A stretch of 64,000 bases of DNA from Catalinimonas alkaloidigena (GTDB taxonomy: Bacteria > Bacteroidota > Bacteroidia > Cytophagales > Cyclobacteriaceae): positions 687,001 through 751,000 of the forward strand of contig NZ_JAQFIL010000001.1 in NCBI RefSeq assembly GCF_029504655.1. Reading direction: 5' to 3'. Shown here one piece after another: positions 33,190-41,527 of the stretch (the stretch's first letter is position 1; each line of letters opens with the position of its first letter). The translations under genes and the position numbers were made by a program. The notes beneath the pieces are model-generated. The model was not told the origin of the DNA and made no database searches. It was given only the letters and a program-made list of their open reading frames with translations.

Positions 33190-34023
33190 CGCCACGAAGT
33201 GGTGCCATTCCAGTGGGTGAAAATCCCCCCAAGGTAATTGACTGTTCACCTTGAAGAAAAACAAACAGTCATGCCCGTGAGGGTATTGCTGAAGCTTTGT
33301 TCTTTCAAATAATCAAGCTGTAATGCGCAAGCGTGGGGGCGGCCCCCCGCAACCCATAGTAGCTTCGAGAGGTGTACCCGTAGTTTGGGGAGAGTGTTAA
33401 CGGTGTCTGCGAGACCCGCTTGAACCCTGCCATACTAAGAGGATTAACAGTCACAAGAATCTTAGTAAACTGCCGGAGTCCTAGGGATAGCGTGATTATA
33501 GATGGAATGGGATTAAACGTGGGAGATCTGATTTTCTGTAAGATAGCCACTTACAACTCTCTGCTATAAGTATAACGAAGTGCAGAAGGGGGAAGGTCAG
33601 AAGTCGGAGGGGCACATAGTACTGTAGATGACAGAGACAACAAAACTCTGTTGGAGGGAAGGTGCCCTACTTTGAAAGCGCTCATATAATTCATTGATAG
33701 TTGATACTGGCTTAGTCCTATACGGTTAACCTTCTTGCTTGTCAAGTCGAATGTGTCAGATGAGATTAAAAGGAGCTATAGTTTGAGCCAAATATGGGGA
33801 TACAAGTTGAGGGGTGTTATAGCTAAATACCAAAACCGAAACTTGTAGACATGTATGCACGCTTAAACCTGAATTTCATCGGTAAGCCGGGGCGGCCCCG
33901 CCGGATGAGGGAAAACTTCAAGTCCGGTTTGATGAAGGTCGCCATGAAATGGGGTCACTGATAGTCTACAGAATTTGCTATCTTTTAGTAAGTTTAACGG
34001 TGGGCTATCAGGGCCTACTCTAC
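33187..34023 (+). mobile_element. Group II intron 2, ORF-less, inserted in attC11 R'
   Basis: It starts GTGCGCCACGAAGTGG at 33187, with the conserved TTCCAGTGGGTGAAAATCCC nearby, and ends ...CCTACTCTAC at 34023. Domain V is at about 33898-33935 (GCCGGATGAGGGAAAAC, then AAGTCCGGT). Excision joins CCGTTA to TGCAGC, restoring GTTATGCAGC, the exact complement of the cassette-12 R'' GCTGCATAAC. It encodes no protein, so splicing or mobility would need a maturase in trans. Domain V differs from that of intron 1, so it is not a deleted copy of it. Confidence 0.88.
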
Positions 34024-34044
34024 TGCAGCAGTAAAAAAAAGAAT

Positions 34045-34638
34045 TTGAAAACTATTCCGACCATATTACTTATTTTGATGTTCTGTGCTTCATTTGCAGT
34101 TGCTCAGACCGATTCAAAAAAATTATGGATTTCTGGTAAGGTAAAAGTATTAGCAGGTTTGGAAGTTGTAGATCCTTTGGATGCATTCGCAGAAATAGAA
34201 CAACTTCATAAACTTGAACTGATTGATCCTCTTGGAAGATTCAGATTTGATTATTTAATGCCTGGAGATTATAAGATCAAAATACATGGTCTGGGTTACT
34301 CAACTTTGGATACCTTAATTAGCATTCGAAAGGAATCTGTCAAAGATTTACAATTATTGATTGTAGCCGATTGCGAGGTAAGCCGAAAAATGGCTGAATT
34401 AGACATTAAAAACGGTAAACCGAATTTACTACTCATCGGTGGTATTGCACCTGTAGTCTATATGGATCAATACAAATTTGAGGAGAAATATGATATAGAA
34501 TATAAGGATTATGGTTGTACCCCACCGGCTCAGGAATGTGTAGAACAATACAATAAAAGAATCTTCGAGCATTTGGACTCACGATACGGTAAATCATGGA
34601 GAAAGAAAGTGAGAAAGGATGTTATTGGATTGAAATAA
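34045..34638 (+). CDS. Cassette 12: secreted protein, TTG start
   Basis: A 197-aa protein with a signal peptide (KTIPTILLILMFCASFAVAQ) followed by a CarboxypepD_reg-like beta domain (LWISGKVKVLAGLEVVDPLD, RFRFDYLMPGDYKIKIHGLG) and a basic C-terminus. An ATG at 33949 is in frame but lies inside intron 2. After intron removal the first start that gives a proper signal peptide is TTG at 34045, 24 bases after the restored crossover, as in other cassettes. Function unknown. Confidence 0.68.
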   Translation: MKTIPTILLILMFCASFAVAQTDSKKLWISGKVKVLAGLEVVDPLDAFAEIEQLHKLELIDPLGRFRFDYLMPGDYKIKIHGLGYSTLDTLISIRKESVKDLQLLIVADCEVSRKMAELDIKNGKPNLLLIGGIAPVVYMDQYKFEEKYDIEYKDYGCTPPAQECVEQYNKRIFEHLDSRYGKSWRKKVRKDVIGLK

Positions 34639-34646
34639 AGGAAACC

Positions 34647-34777
34647 GCTGCATAACATCGGGCAGCCTTCAGCCTGGCATCAGTGAGCCTGAACATTTAT
34701 CGCTCCAAGCACGGAAATTGATAACTGAAAGATACATGCAAACAATCTCGGCCGTCGGCTCGCCCTGGTCGTAGAAT
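34647..34777 (+). repeat. attC12, last site, degenerate R'
   Basis: R'' GCTGCATAAC (34647-34656) complements the intron-free cassette-12 start. The arms GGGCAGCCTTCAGCC and GGCCGTCGGCTCGCCC pair well, and the loop has ATCGCTCCAAGCACGG. The terminal box reads GTAGAAT instead of GTTxxxx, so the array probably ends here. Just beyond, AATGCTTCA and TTGAAGCATT (34775-34817) form another inverted repeat. Confidence 0.85.
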
Positions 34778-34900
34778 GCTTCATCGTGACCTTGATACTT
34801 TATCAATTGAAGCATTAAGAAGTAAAATAAATAGGTAGATTAAATCTACATGTTTCGCATTTTAATGCGCCATATTCTAATCGTTTTCAGCATCTAACAA

Positions 34901-35314
34901 ATGAAATTGACGGATGAACATATTGCAGAAATTGCAGAACTCCTTGAAAGTGGAATGATTTGTTTCTTTCATCGAGAAAATGGAACGATTGAATTTCATC
35001 CTGATCAAAGTGATCTCTACTATGATCCGGAACCTTGGCAAGACATTATTGATAAAATTGAAAATGATTGGGACAATTACAACCAATTTGTAAAAATGGA
35101 CTCGAACCAGGGGTTTAGAGTAATGGAGGAATTTGCTTATTCAATATCTGATTCAAATTTTAGGAGCAGCTTACTCAACCGTCTCTCCGGAAGAAAACCT
35201 TTTCAGAACTTTAAAATTTTAATAGATGCCTCTGCCTATCGGCAAGATTGGTTTGACTTTAAAAAGAGAGCCTATATCAAATGGGTTGAACAACAAATTG
35301 AAATAGATACTTAA
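34901..35314 (+). CDS. UPF0158-family protein
   Basis: A 137-aa acidic soluble protein matching UPF0158 (LTDEHIAEIAELLESGMICF, GFRVMEEFAYSISDSNFRSS, GRKPFQNFKILIDAS). Function unknown. It lies just beyond the last attC and lacks a matching R''/start pair, so it is not a clear cassette, though it may be a former one. About 440 bp without an intact gene follow it. Confidence 0.75.
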   Translation: MKLTDEHIAEIAELLESGMICFFHRENGTIEFHPDQSDLYYDPEPWQDIIDKIENDWDNYNQFVKMDSNQGFRVMEEFAYSISDSNFRSSLLNRLSGRKPFQNFKILIDASAYRQDWFDFKKRAYIKWVEQQIEIDT

Positions 35315-35440
35315 TAGCTGTGCGTAACAAAAACACAGACTGATATGCAAAATCTCAAAAATAAAGATGATACAGCGAAGAAAGGTTGCCTGAAATCGCT
35401 TCAAACAACAGCGGAAACCTTAATTACTACTGTATAGCTC

Positions 35441-35615
35441 TTAATGTACTTTTGAAGTCTTCACATATTTATAAAGTGTGGGCTTGGAGATATTCATCAT
35501 CTGGCAGATCTCTTTTACTGATATGCTGTCATCTTTGTATAACTGCATCAGAAGTTTTTGCTTGTCTTTGGTGAGTGCTTTAGGTCTGTCCCTTGTTTTG
35601 CCTCTTTGAAAAGCA
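35441..35615 (-). pseudogene. Remnant of a serine resolvase (C-terminal part)
   Basis: The minus strand encodes RPKALTKDKQKLLMQLYKDD, SISVKEICQMM and KPTLYKYVK, almost the same as the C-terminus of the resolvase at 36998-37549. The DNA is roughly 90% alike over about 95 bp (35493-35587 versus 37041-37135, by eye). The catalytic domain is missing. This is the only content of the 35315-35758 gap besides AT-rich sequence. Two resolvase copies flanking the gene at 35759 suggest a past duplication or resolution event. Confidence 0.75.
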
Positions 35616-35758
35616 CATCAATCATTGAATAAAATATACATCAATCAGTGAATTTTTTATGCCAAAAATACCATGTTAAAATAATTTATTTAATAATTAT
35701 ATTGATATATTTACAATTTATTATACTAAAAGTAAATTTAATTTATCAATAAAGCAGT

Positions 35759-36943
35759 ATGTGGCGAATTTCCTTCCTAATATTTTCAATTTTTTTATTT
35801 CAAGAAGCAAACTGTCAACTTATTAATGCTACAATTCATTTCAAGACAGACAGTACAAAAAACCTGAAGCTTGATAAGCAAAGTTTTTTTTCTGATCATC
35901 TTTTAATAACAAAGGAAGGAAAGAGAATTCCAGTTGAGAGTGTAAATCAAATAAGCATAGCTGACATTACATATTTTCCAGAGGTTGTTTCTTATCAGAC
36001 TCATGACTCACTTCTTTTCCTAGAAAAAATAGTGGATGGAAAATTAAGCTTATATATTACCCCAAGACAGTCTCAGGATGTCTCTTTCATTTTGCAGAAG
36101 AAAGACAGAGCTATAGTCCTCAAAAACGCACGAACACAATATAAAGCAGTATTACGAACAGTGAGTAATGACTGTTCAAACATAAATGATGAAGATATAA
36201 GTAGAGTAAAGCTAAATTATGAGTCAATTTACGAGTTTGTAAACTTTTATAATCAATCTTGTGGCTGGACTAATTTTAAAGAAGAATTATCATCCAACTC
36301 AAGGTTTCAGATAAACACTAATGTACTTATAGGATATTCTAGTTCGAAGTTTGAGTTAAAGGATAGTTTTATGAGTCCCTACTTTTTTTTCGAACCAGAT
36401 GAAAAATTAATGGTAGGAAATAGGCTTTTTTACGGTGTCGGACTAGACCTGAAATTTAAAAGATTAACAATTTCCAATAATTTAATAATTGAGAATTTTC
36501 GTTCAGATATAGCATACCAAAATGTAAAGGAAAAGTATGCTGGAACTCTGAATATTTATGATATAAAGTCACAGTTTCATTACAGTTTCACAGACCTTCG
36601 CAATCAACTTTCATTTCAATTACATTTTCTTAAAAAAGGTGGTTTTAGTGCTTTTGCGGGCTTAGGAGCAAGTATAAATTATATTTTGATTGATCAATCA
36701 TCCTACACATACAATGGTACTTATACTAATTACTTAGATGGTACTGTCACTTACGATGAACATAAAGCGATTCCTATCCAGAAAAGATTAAGAGGAACTA
36801 TATTTCCGTATATAGGCATTGATTTCAACCGAGTAAGTTTGAAGTATCAAGTAATACTCAATGGAGGGTTTGTAGAAGAAATAGAAATGCCACATCTAGA
36901 AAACAGATTTCTCCTTTCATATGCTTTTTTTAAAATGAACTAG
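35759..36943 (+). CDS. Secreted protein with beta-barrel-like C-terminus
   Basis: A 394-aa protein with a signal peptide (WRISFLIFSIFLFQEANCQ). The N-terminal half has a small beta domain and a Cys pair (NDCSNINDED, QSCGWTNF). The C-terminal half has alternating strands typical of an outer-membrane barrel (FYGVGLDLKFKRLTISNNLI, FSAFAGLGASINYILIDQSS) and ends with an aromatic residue pattern. It is very AT-rich and lies between a resolvase and a resolvase remnant, so it was probably acquired. Function unknown. Confidence 0.62.
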   Translation: MWRISFLIFSIFLFQEANCQLINATIHFKTDSTKNLKLDKQSFFSDHLLITKEGKRIPVESVNQISIADITYFPEVVSYQTHDSLLFLEKIVDGKLSLYITPRQSQDVSFILQKKDRAIVLKNARTQYKAVLRTVSNDCSNINDEDISRVKLNYESIYEFVNFYNQSCGWTNFKEELSSNSRFQINTNVLIGYSSSKFELKDSFMSPYFFFEPDEKLMVGNRLFYGVGLDLKFKRLTISNNLIIENFRSDIAYQNVKEKYAGTLNIYDIKSQFHYSFTDLRNQLSFQLHFLKKGGFSAFAGLGASINYILIDQSSYTYNGTYTNYLDGTVTYDEHKAIPIQKRLRGTIFPYIGIDFNRVSLKYQVILNGGFVEEIEMPHLENRFLLSYAFFKMN

Positions 36944-36997
36944 TATGTTAATGTGGTTATAATAAAAATCCTCGGATTAAGTATTATAAACTTTTGC

Positions 36998-37549
36998 TTA
37001 GCCAACTTTCAAATACTTGTAGAGGGTAGGTTTGCTAATCCCCATCATCTGGCAAATCTCTTTTACTGATATGCTATCATCTTTGTAAAGCTGCATCAGG
37101 AGCTTTTGCTTGTCTTTGGTGAGTGCTTTAGGTCTGCCTCCCATTTTTCCCCTCGATCGTGCTGCCTGAAGACCAGCCATAGTTCTTTCACGAATCAGGT
37201 TTCGCTCAAACTCGGCCAGGGCACCGAACATATGAAACACCAGCTTACCGGTGGAAGAACTTGTATCAATGGATTCCTGAAGGCTTACTAACCCTATGCC
37301 TCTTTCTTCCAGGTAACCTGACCAGTTGATGAGGTCTTTGAGCGAACGGCCCAGGCGGTCCAATCTCCATACCACTAATGAATCTCCTTCTCGGAGTTGT
37401 TCTTTCACCTTTTCCAAACCAGGACGTAGCACAACAGATCCGCTGATGGTATCAACTATGATTTTCTCACAGCCTGCATTCGCAAGTGCATCTTTTTGAA
37501 GGTGTAAATTCTGATCTATGGTAGAAACTCTGGCGTAACCTATTTTCAT
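36998..37549 (-). CDS. Serine resolvase/invertase
   Basis: A 183-aa Tn3-type resolvase. The nucleophile is Ser9 in GYARVS, with the conserved R residues in VVWRLDRLGRSLKDL, the E-helix FGALAEFERNLIRERT, and a C-terminal HTH (SVKEICQMMGISKPTLYKYL). No transposase is nearby, so it is a stranded or independent site-specific recombinase. A degraded C-terminal copy lies 1.4 kb upstream. Confidence 0.92.
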   Translation of the reverse strand: MKIGYARVSTIDQNLHLQKDALANAGCEKIIVDTISGSVVLRPGLEKVKEQLREGDSLVVWRLDRLGRSLKDLINWSGYLEERGIGLVSLQESIDTSSSTGKLVFHMFGALAEFERNLIRERTMAGLQAARSRGKMGGRPKALTKDKQKLLMQLYKDDSISVKEICQMMGISKPTLYKYLKVG

Positions 37550-37768
37550 ATCTCAAGGGTTAAAATACCCTAATTTATAGAAAATAACTTTACTTAGATT
37601 TTTTAACACATTTTCTTTACTATATTAAGAGGCAATACGAGGGAATTTGGAGGGTGTGCACTGAATACGCTCACCAGTAAGTTAAACCTTCGTTTATTTT
37701 ACGGTATTGCCAGATAGTCAACATTCAAGTTTCTAAATAAGTGTTTTAAGAAAAATTAGGTAAAAAGA

Positions 37769-38572
37769 ATGACTCTGCTTGTTTCATGGATTGGAGTTGA
37801 TGATAAGAAAAATGGTAAAAGTGTAGCTTCACTATATATTGCTTCAGATAGCAGATATAGTTGGGGGAAATATGGAAAGTATGATTATGGAATAAAAGTT
37901 TTTGGATCCACTCGTTATCCTGATATTTTTGGCTTTTGTGGTGATGTTTTATTTCCTTCAATTGTATTCGGACAACTTATTCCTCAAATAGATTCTGGGT
38001 TAATTTTTAATGATTCTGACATTGGTGAAATCAAAAACAAAAAGTTTTGTGATTTTTTAAGAACTTCATTAGAAAGTTACCCTAAAGAGCAATTAGCTGG
38101 TTCATTTACTATACTGCATGGAACAAGAATAAGTAAAGAATTTAAGTGTTATAAGACTACTTACAGCACTCTATATGGATTGAAAAATATAGAAATAAGA
38201 CTCCCTAGCTTTTCTACAAAGGTTTGTAGTGAAGGTTCAGGTAAAAATGAATTTGATAAAAATTTTGCGATTTGGGAAAGTGAAAAACATAATAATCATA
38301 GGACAAGCAGAGGTGTTTATCATTGTCTTATTACAACTCTCAATAACATAAAAGATCTTCAAACTGGTGGAAAACCGCAAATCGTTGGATTATATAGGGT
38401 GAGTAATATGAGGTTATTTGGTATCGTTGACAATGGACAAAAGTACATCTATGGTAAAGAAAGCTCAGAAAACATATTCTCCTCTACAGTTGAGTGGAGA
38501 AACGAAAACTTTGAAAGAGTTAACCCTGAAACAATGAAGTTATTCACTGGTGCACAGCGCCAGCCAATATAA
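37769..38572 (+). CDS. Ntn-hydrolase (proteasome-beta-like) protein, putative defence
   Basis: A 267-aa protein that starts MTLLVSW, so removal of Met would expose a catalytic Thr. It has IASDSRYSWG with Asp27 and then Lys43 in YGIKVFG, a spacing of 16 that equals Asp17-Lys33 of proteasome beta subunits. FGFCGDVLFPSIVFG follows like the glycine-rich turn after the second strand. This supports a self-compartmentalised or stand-alone Ntn peptidase or amidase. It is followed by a helicase-nuclease gene 230 bp downstream in the same direction, both more AT-rich than the viral genes. Function is inferred. Confidence 0.65.
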   Translation: MTLLVSWIGVDDKKNGKSVASLYIASDSRYSWGKYGKYDYGIKVFGSTRYPDIFGFCGDVLFPSIVFGQLIPQIDSGLIFNDSDIGEIKNKKFCDFLRTSLESYPKEQLAGSFTILHGTRISKEFKCYKTTYSTLYGLKNIEIRLPSFSTKVCSEGSGKNEFDKNFAIWESEKHNNHRTSRGVYHCLITTLNNIKDLQTGGKPQIVGLYRVSNMRLFGIVDNGQKYIYGKESSENIFSSTVEWRNENFERVNPETMKLFTGAQRQPI

Positions 38573-38802
38573 AGACGCAACTCCCTGGCTCTCCACTAGC
38601 ATATTTTATAAGTTTCATGGGGAGGTCGAGGTGTCTAGTAACTTGGTTATTTTACCAAGTTACTATCAGGGTAGTTTTATTGTCTAACTGTGGTGTAATT
38701 AGATAGCACATCCATATCTAAATGGAAGGTCCTGGGGCAGAGCCAGGCAGCATTATTTCTCATAGATATTACAAGGTTTACACTTCACAAAACTTTGATA
38801 AA

Positions 38803-41370
38803 ATGGCCTTCAAAACTGTTAAAAAGAAAAGTGACAATTATGATGATATAGAATCATTGTTCAGAGACTTACCCACTCACGATATTCAATCTCTATATTC
38901 TCATCAAGCAGATATTATAAGGGACTATCAGGAAAAGGCTATATCTAAAACAGATGTAGCAATTGAGCTTCCTACTGGTAGTGGCAAAACTTTAGTAGGA
39001 TTGCTAATTGCTGAATTTAGAAGAAGGAAGGATAACTACAGAGTTTTGTATTTATGCCCAACGAAACAACTTGTAAATCAAGTAGTTGAAACTTCTAATT
39101 CTTCATATGGAATAAAATGTATTGCATTTACTGGCTCACACAGGTATTTTAAAGAGAAAGATAAATATGCTTATAATAATGGGGAGGCAATAGCAGTAAC
39201 AACTTACTCCTCTCTTTTTAACATAAATCCTTGGTTTGAAAAGCCTAATATTATTATACTCGATGATGCACATACATCAGAAAACTATATATCTTCATGT
39301 TGGTCATTATCTGTTTTTAGATCTAGGGATTCTAATATTTATAGAGCTCTCATTGATACAATTAAAGATAATATATCATATGCTAGCTATAATAAGCTTA
39401 TTAATGATGATTTAGACTACTTTGATAGAGATTTGGTCGAGAAATTTCCAAGCCCAAAGCTTTTTCAAGCGAAGGAACGTATATTTGATTGTCTATCTAC
39501 TTATTTAGATGATCATGCAGATTTAAAATATCAGTGGTCTATGATAAAAGACCACTTAGATGCCTGCCAGTTTTATTATTCTTGGAATGAAATATTAATT
39601 AGACCCTTAATACCACCTTCTTTATCAAATAAGCAATTTGAATCTGCAGCTCAGAGAATATTTATGTCTGCAACATTAGGAAAAGGAGGAGACTTAGAAA
39701 GAATTACAGGAATAAATAGCTTTTATAAAATCCCTATACCAGCAGGGTGGGAAAAACAAGGTTTGGGAAGAAGGTTTTTTATGTTTCCTTCTCTTAGTTT
39801 AGAGCAAAGTGAATTAGTGAGATTACTAGAAGAATTTTTAAAGCTTAATAATAGAACCGTTTTTTTGGTTTCAAGTGAAGATCAAGTTAAGAGTTTACGT
39901 TCACAAATTAAATCTATTGATTCAAATATAGAATTTTTTACAGCATATGATATTGAAGAGTCTAAATCAAACTTTGTAAATTCTAAGAAAGCCGCTATCG
40001 TATTGGCAAATAGATTTGATGGAATCGATTTTGCAGGAGATCAGTCAAGGCTTTTGTTTTTAATAGGACTTCCTTATGCTTCCAACTTGCAAGAAAAATT
40101 CTTGCAATCAAGAATGAATGCTTCAATCATCTTCAATGACAGAAATAGGACAAGGTTAATCCAAGCTATAGGAAGATGTACAAGAAGCCCAAAAGATTAC
40201 TCAGCAATTTGTGTTTTCGGTGAAAAGGATTTATCGGAATGGCTTTTATTGAAAAATAAAAGAAAATATCTTCATCCTGAACTCCAGGCAGAAATTGAGT
40301 TTGGGATTGACAATAGCAGTGATATAGATTTTAATTCATTTTTCGACAATTTTAGAGAGTTTATCAATCAAACAGACGATTGGAAAAATGCAGATAGAAA
40401 TATTATTGAGTTAAGAAATGATGCAATTCAAACTAATTTAGAAGGCGCTGACCAACTTGAAAAAGCAGCAAAACATGAAGTAGACTTTCAATATGCATAT
40501 TGGTACAAAGATTATTTAAAGTGTTTCTCAATTGTAGATAATGTTATTTCTAGTTTGGATGGTGGTCCCGAATTAAGAGGATATAGGGCTTTTTGGAATT
40601 ATCAAGCTGGTTCCATAGCTCACTTACTCTTTATAGACACTCAAAAACCGATTTATAAAGAGACTAGCGAGAAATATTTGGAAAAACTGGTTAAAATATG
40701 CCCATCTGCTACATGGTCCAGATTTATTACTAAAATTGATTCTGAAAGCAGTATTGATACTAATTTAATTTCAAATATTGAATATTTACAACAGTTTCTA
40801 AACTGGAAAAAAATTAGCCAAACACAGTCATATTTTAAGTATTTAAAAAATATTGAAGAGTTCATCAATAATAATGATTTGGAAAATATGAACCTTCATG
40901 TTGGGGAATTATTAGGGTTTAAATGTGAAAACCCTGGTAGCAATGCTGCACCTGACCCTTACTGGATATCTAGTGACGACTTAATCATTGTATTCGAAGA
41001 CAAGTTATATGAAAATTCAGATGGAGAAATATCTGTTGAGCATATCAGGCAGGCAACTCATCATGAAGATTGGATTAAAGAAAATGTTAAGGAAGTAAGC
41101 GCGCAGTGTAAAATCATTACGGTTTTCGTTAGCAACCGAACAAAGGTAACCGAAGAAGGCAGGCTTTTTGGTAAAAAATTAAAATATTGGAATTATTCTG
41201 ACTTCAAAAACTTTTGTATTGAAATAATTTCATTAGGCAGAGAGTATTCAAGGTATTACAATGGGGTAAATGACAGTAATTGGAAAGACTACTTTATTGA
41301 TGAGTTTCTTAAAAGAAAGTTAAGCCCTGCTGAGATAATAAAATCTTTAAGAGATTTTGATTCATTGTAG
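38803..41370 (+). CDS. SF2 helicase with C-terminal PD-(D/E)xK-like motif, putative defence
   Basis: An 855-aa protein. Superfamily 2 motifs are PTGSGKT (about 57), ILDDAHTSE (about 152), MSATLG (about 288) and LIQAIGRCTR (about 452). The C-terminal part has APDPYWI...LIIVFEDK (about 717-733), fitting a PD-(D/E)xK nuclease core, so it may unwind and cut DNA. The ATG at 38803 is preferred because the upstream extension from 38722 is unlike a domain. With the Ntn-hydrolase gene before it, it forms a plausible two-gene antiviral unit. Not recognised as any named system. Confidence 0.72.
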   Translation: MAFKTVKKKSDNYDDIESLFRDLPTHDIQSLYSHQADIIRDYQEKAISKTDVAIELPTGSGKTLVGLLIAEFRRRKDNYRVLYLCPTKQLVNQVVETSNSSYGIKCIAFTGSHRYFKEKDKYAYNNGEAIAVTTYSSLFNINPWFEKPNIIILDDAHTSENYISSCWSLSVFRSRDSNIYRALIDTIKDNISYASYNKLINDDLDYFDRDLVEKFPSPKLFQAKERIFDCLSTYLDDHADLKYQWSMIKDHLDACQFYYSWNEILIRPLIPPSLSNKQFESAAQRIFMSATLGKGGDLERITGINSFYKIPIPAGWEKQGLGRRFFMFPSLSLEQSELVRLLEEFLKLNNRTVFLVSSEDQVKSLRSQIKSIDSNIEFFTAYDIEESKSNFVNSKKAAIVLANRFDGIDFAGDQSRLLFLIGLPYASNLQEKFLQSRMNASIIFNDRNRTRLIQAIGRCTRSPKDYSAICVFGEKDLSEWLLLKNKRKYLHPELQAEIEFGIDNSSDIDFNSFFDNFREFINQTDDWKNADRNIIELRNDAIQTNLEGADQLEKAAKHEVDFQYAYWYKDYLKCFSIVDNVISSLDGGPELRGYRAFWNYQAGSIAHLLFIDTQKPIYKETSEKYLEKLVKICPSATWSRFITKIDSESSIDTNLISNIEYLQQFLNWKKISQTQSYFKYLKNIEEFINNNDLENMNLHVGELLGFKCENPGSNAAPDPYWISSDDLIIVFEDKLYENSDGEISVEHIRQATHHEDWIKENVKEVSAQCKIITVFVSNRTKVTEEGRLFGKKLKYWNYSDFKNFCIEIISLGREYSRYYNGVNDSNWKDYFIDEFLKRKLSPAEIIKSLRDFDSL

Positions 41371-41527
41371 AATTCAAGAAGTGCAATAGACATTATTTTG
41401 AATGACTAAGAGATCAAACCAGTAACAATTCCTTTTCTTTTTAGCATCGTTACATCAAACGAGCACAAACTATCCTAAATCACATCCAGCTAACCCGGTA
41501 CACCTACCTTGCTCTCAAAAATAGGCA

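Larger units (their letters stand above)
22838..34776 (+). mobile_element. Integron-like array of 12 gene cassettes
   Basis: Twelve co-oriented cassettes, each with one gene whose start codon lies 11-37 bp after the crossover base and each ending in an attC-like palindrome. The first ~10 bases of cassettes 1-12 are reverse-complementary to the R'' box at the same cassette's end. Examples are GTTAGCAGGC with GCCTGCTAAC (cassette 3) and GTTATACCCA with TGGGTATAAC (cassette 6). Nine of the twelve pairs are perfect over ten bases and three have one mismatch. This is what single-strand attC folding and circular-cassette integration require. Most sites are about 130 bp with a shared loop. The array is interrupted by two group II introns. 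Confidence 0.93.

Noticed and set aside
33305..33745. Short minus-strand frames at 33305-33745
   Set aside because: They lie within the structured RNA of the ORF-less group II intron 2. Intron boundaries and domain V explain the sequence better.
33949..34044. ATG at 33949 as start of the cassette-12 gene
   Set aside because: It is inside intron 2 and would precede the signal peptide by 32 unrelated residues. The TTG at 34045 follows the restored cassette boundary.
23248..34777. CRISPR array or MITE family
   Set aside because: The repeats are 63-200 bp, imperfect, palindromic, separated by whole genes, and their outer boxes co-vary with each gene's own start. That fits attC sites, not CRISPR repeats or a transposed MITE.
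36998..37549. Resolvase as a Tn3 transposon still present
   Set aside because: No Tn3 transposase or 38-bp terminal repeats are visible nearby.
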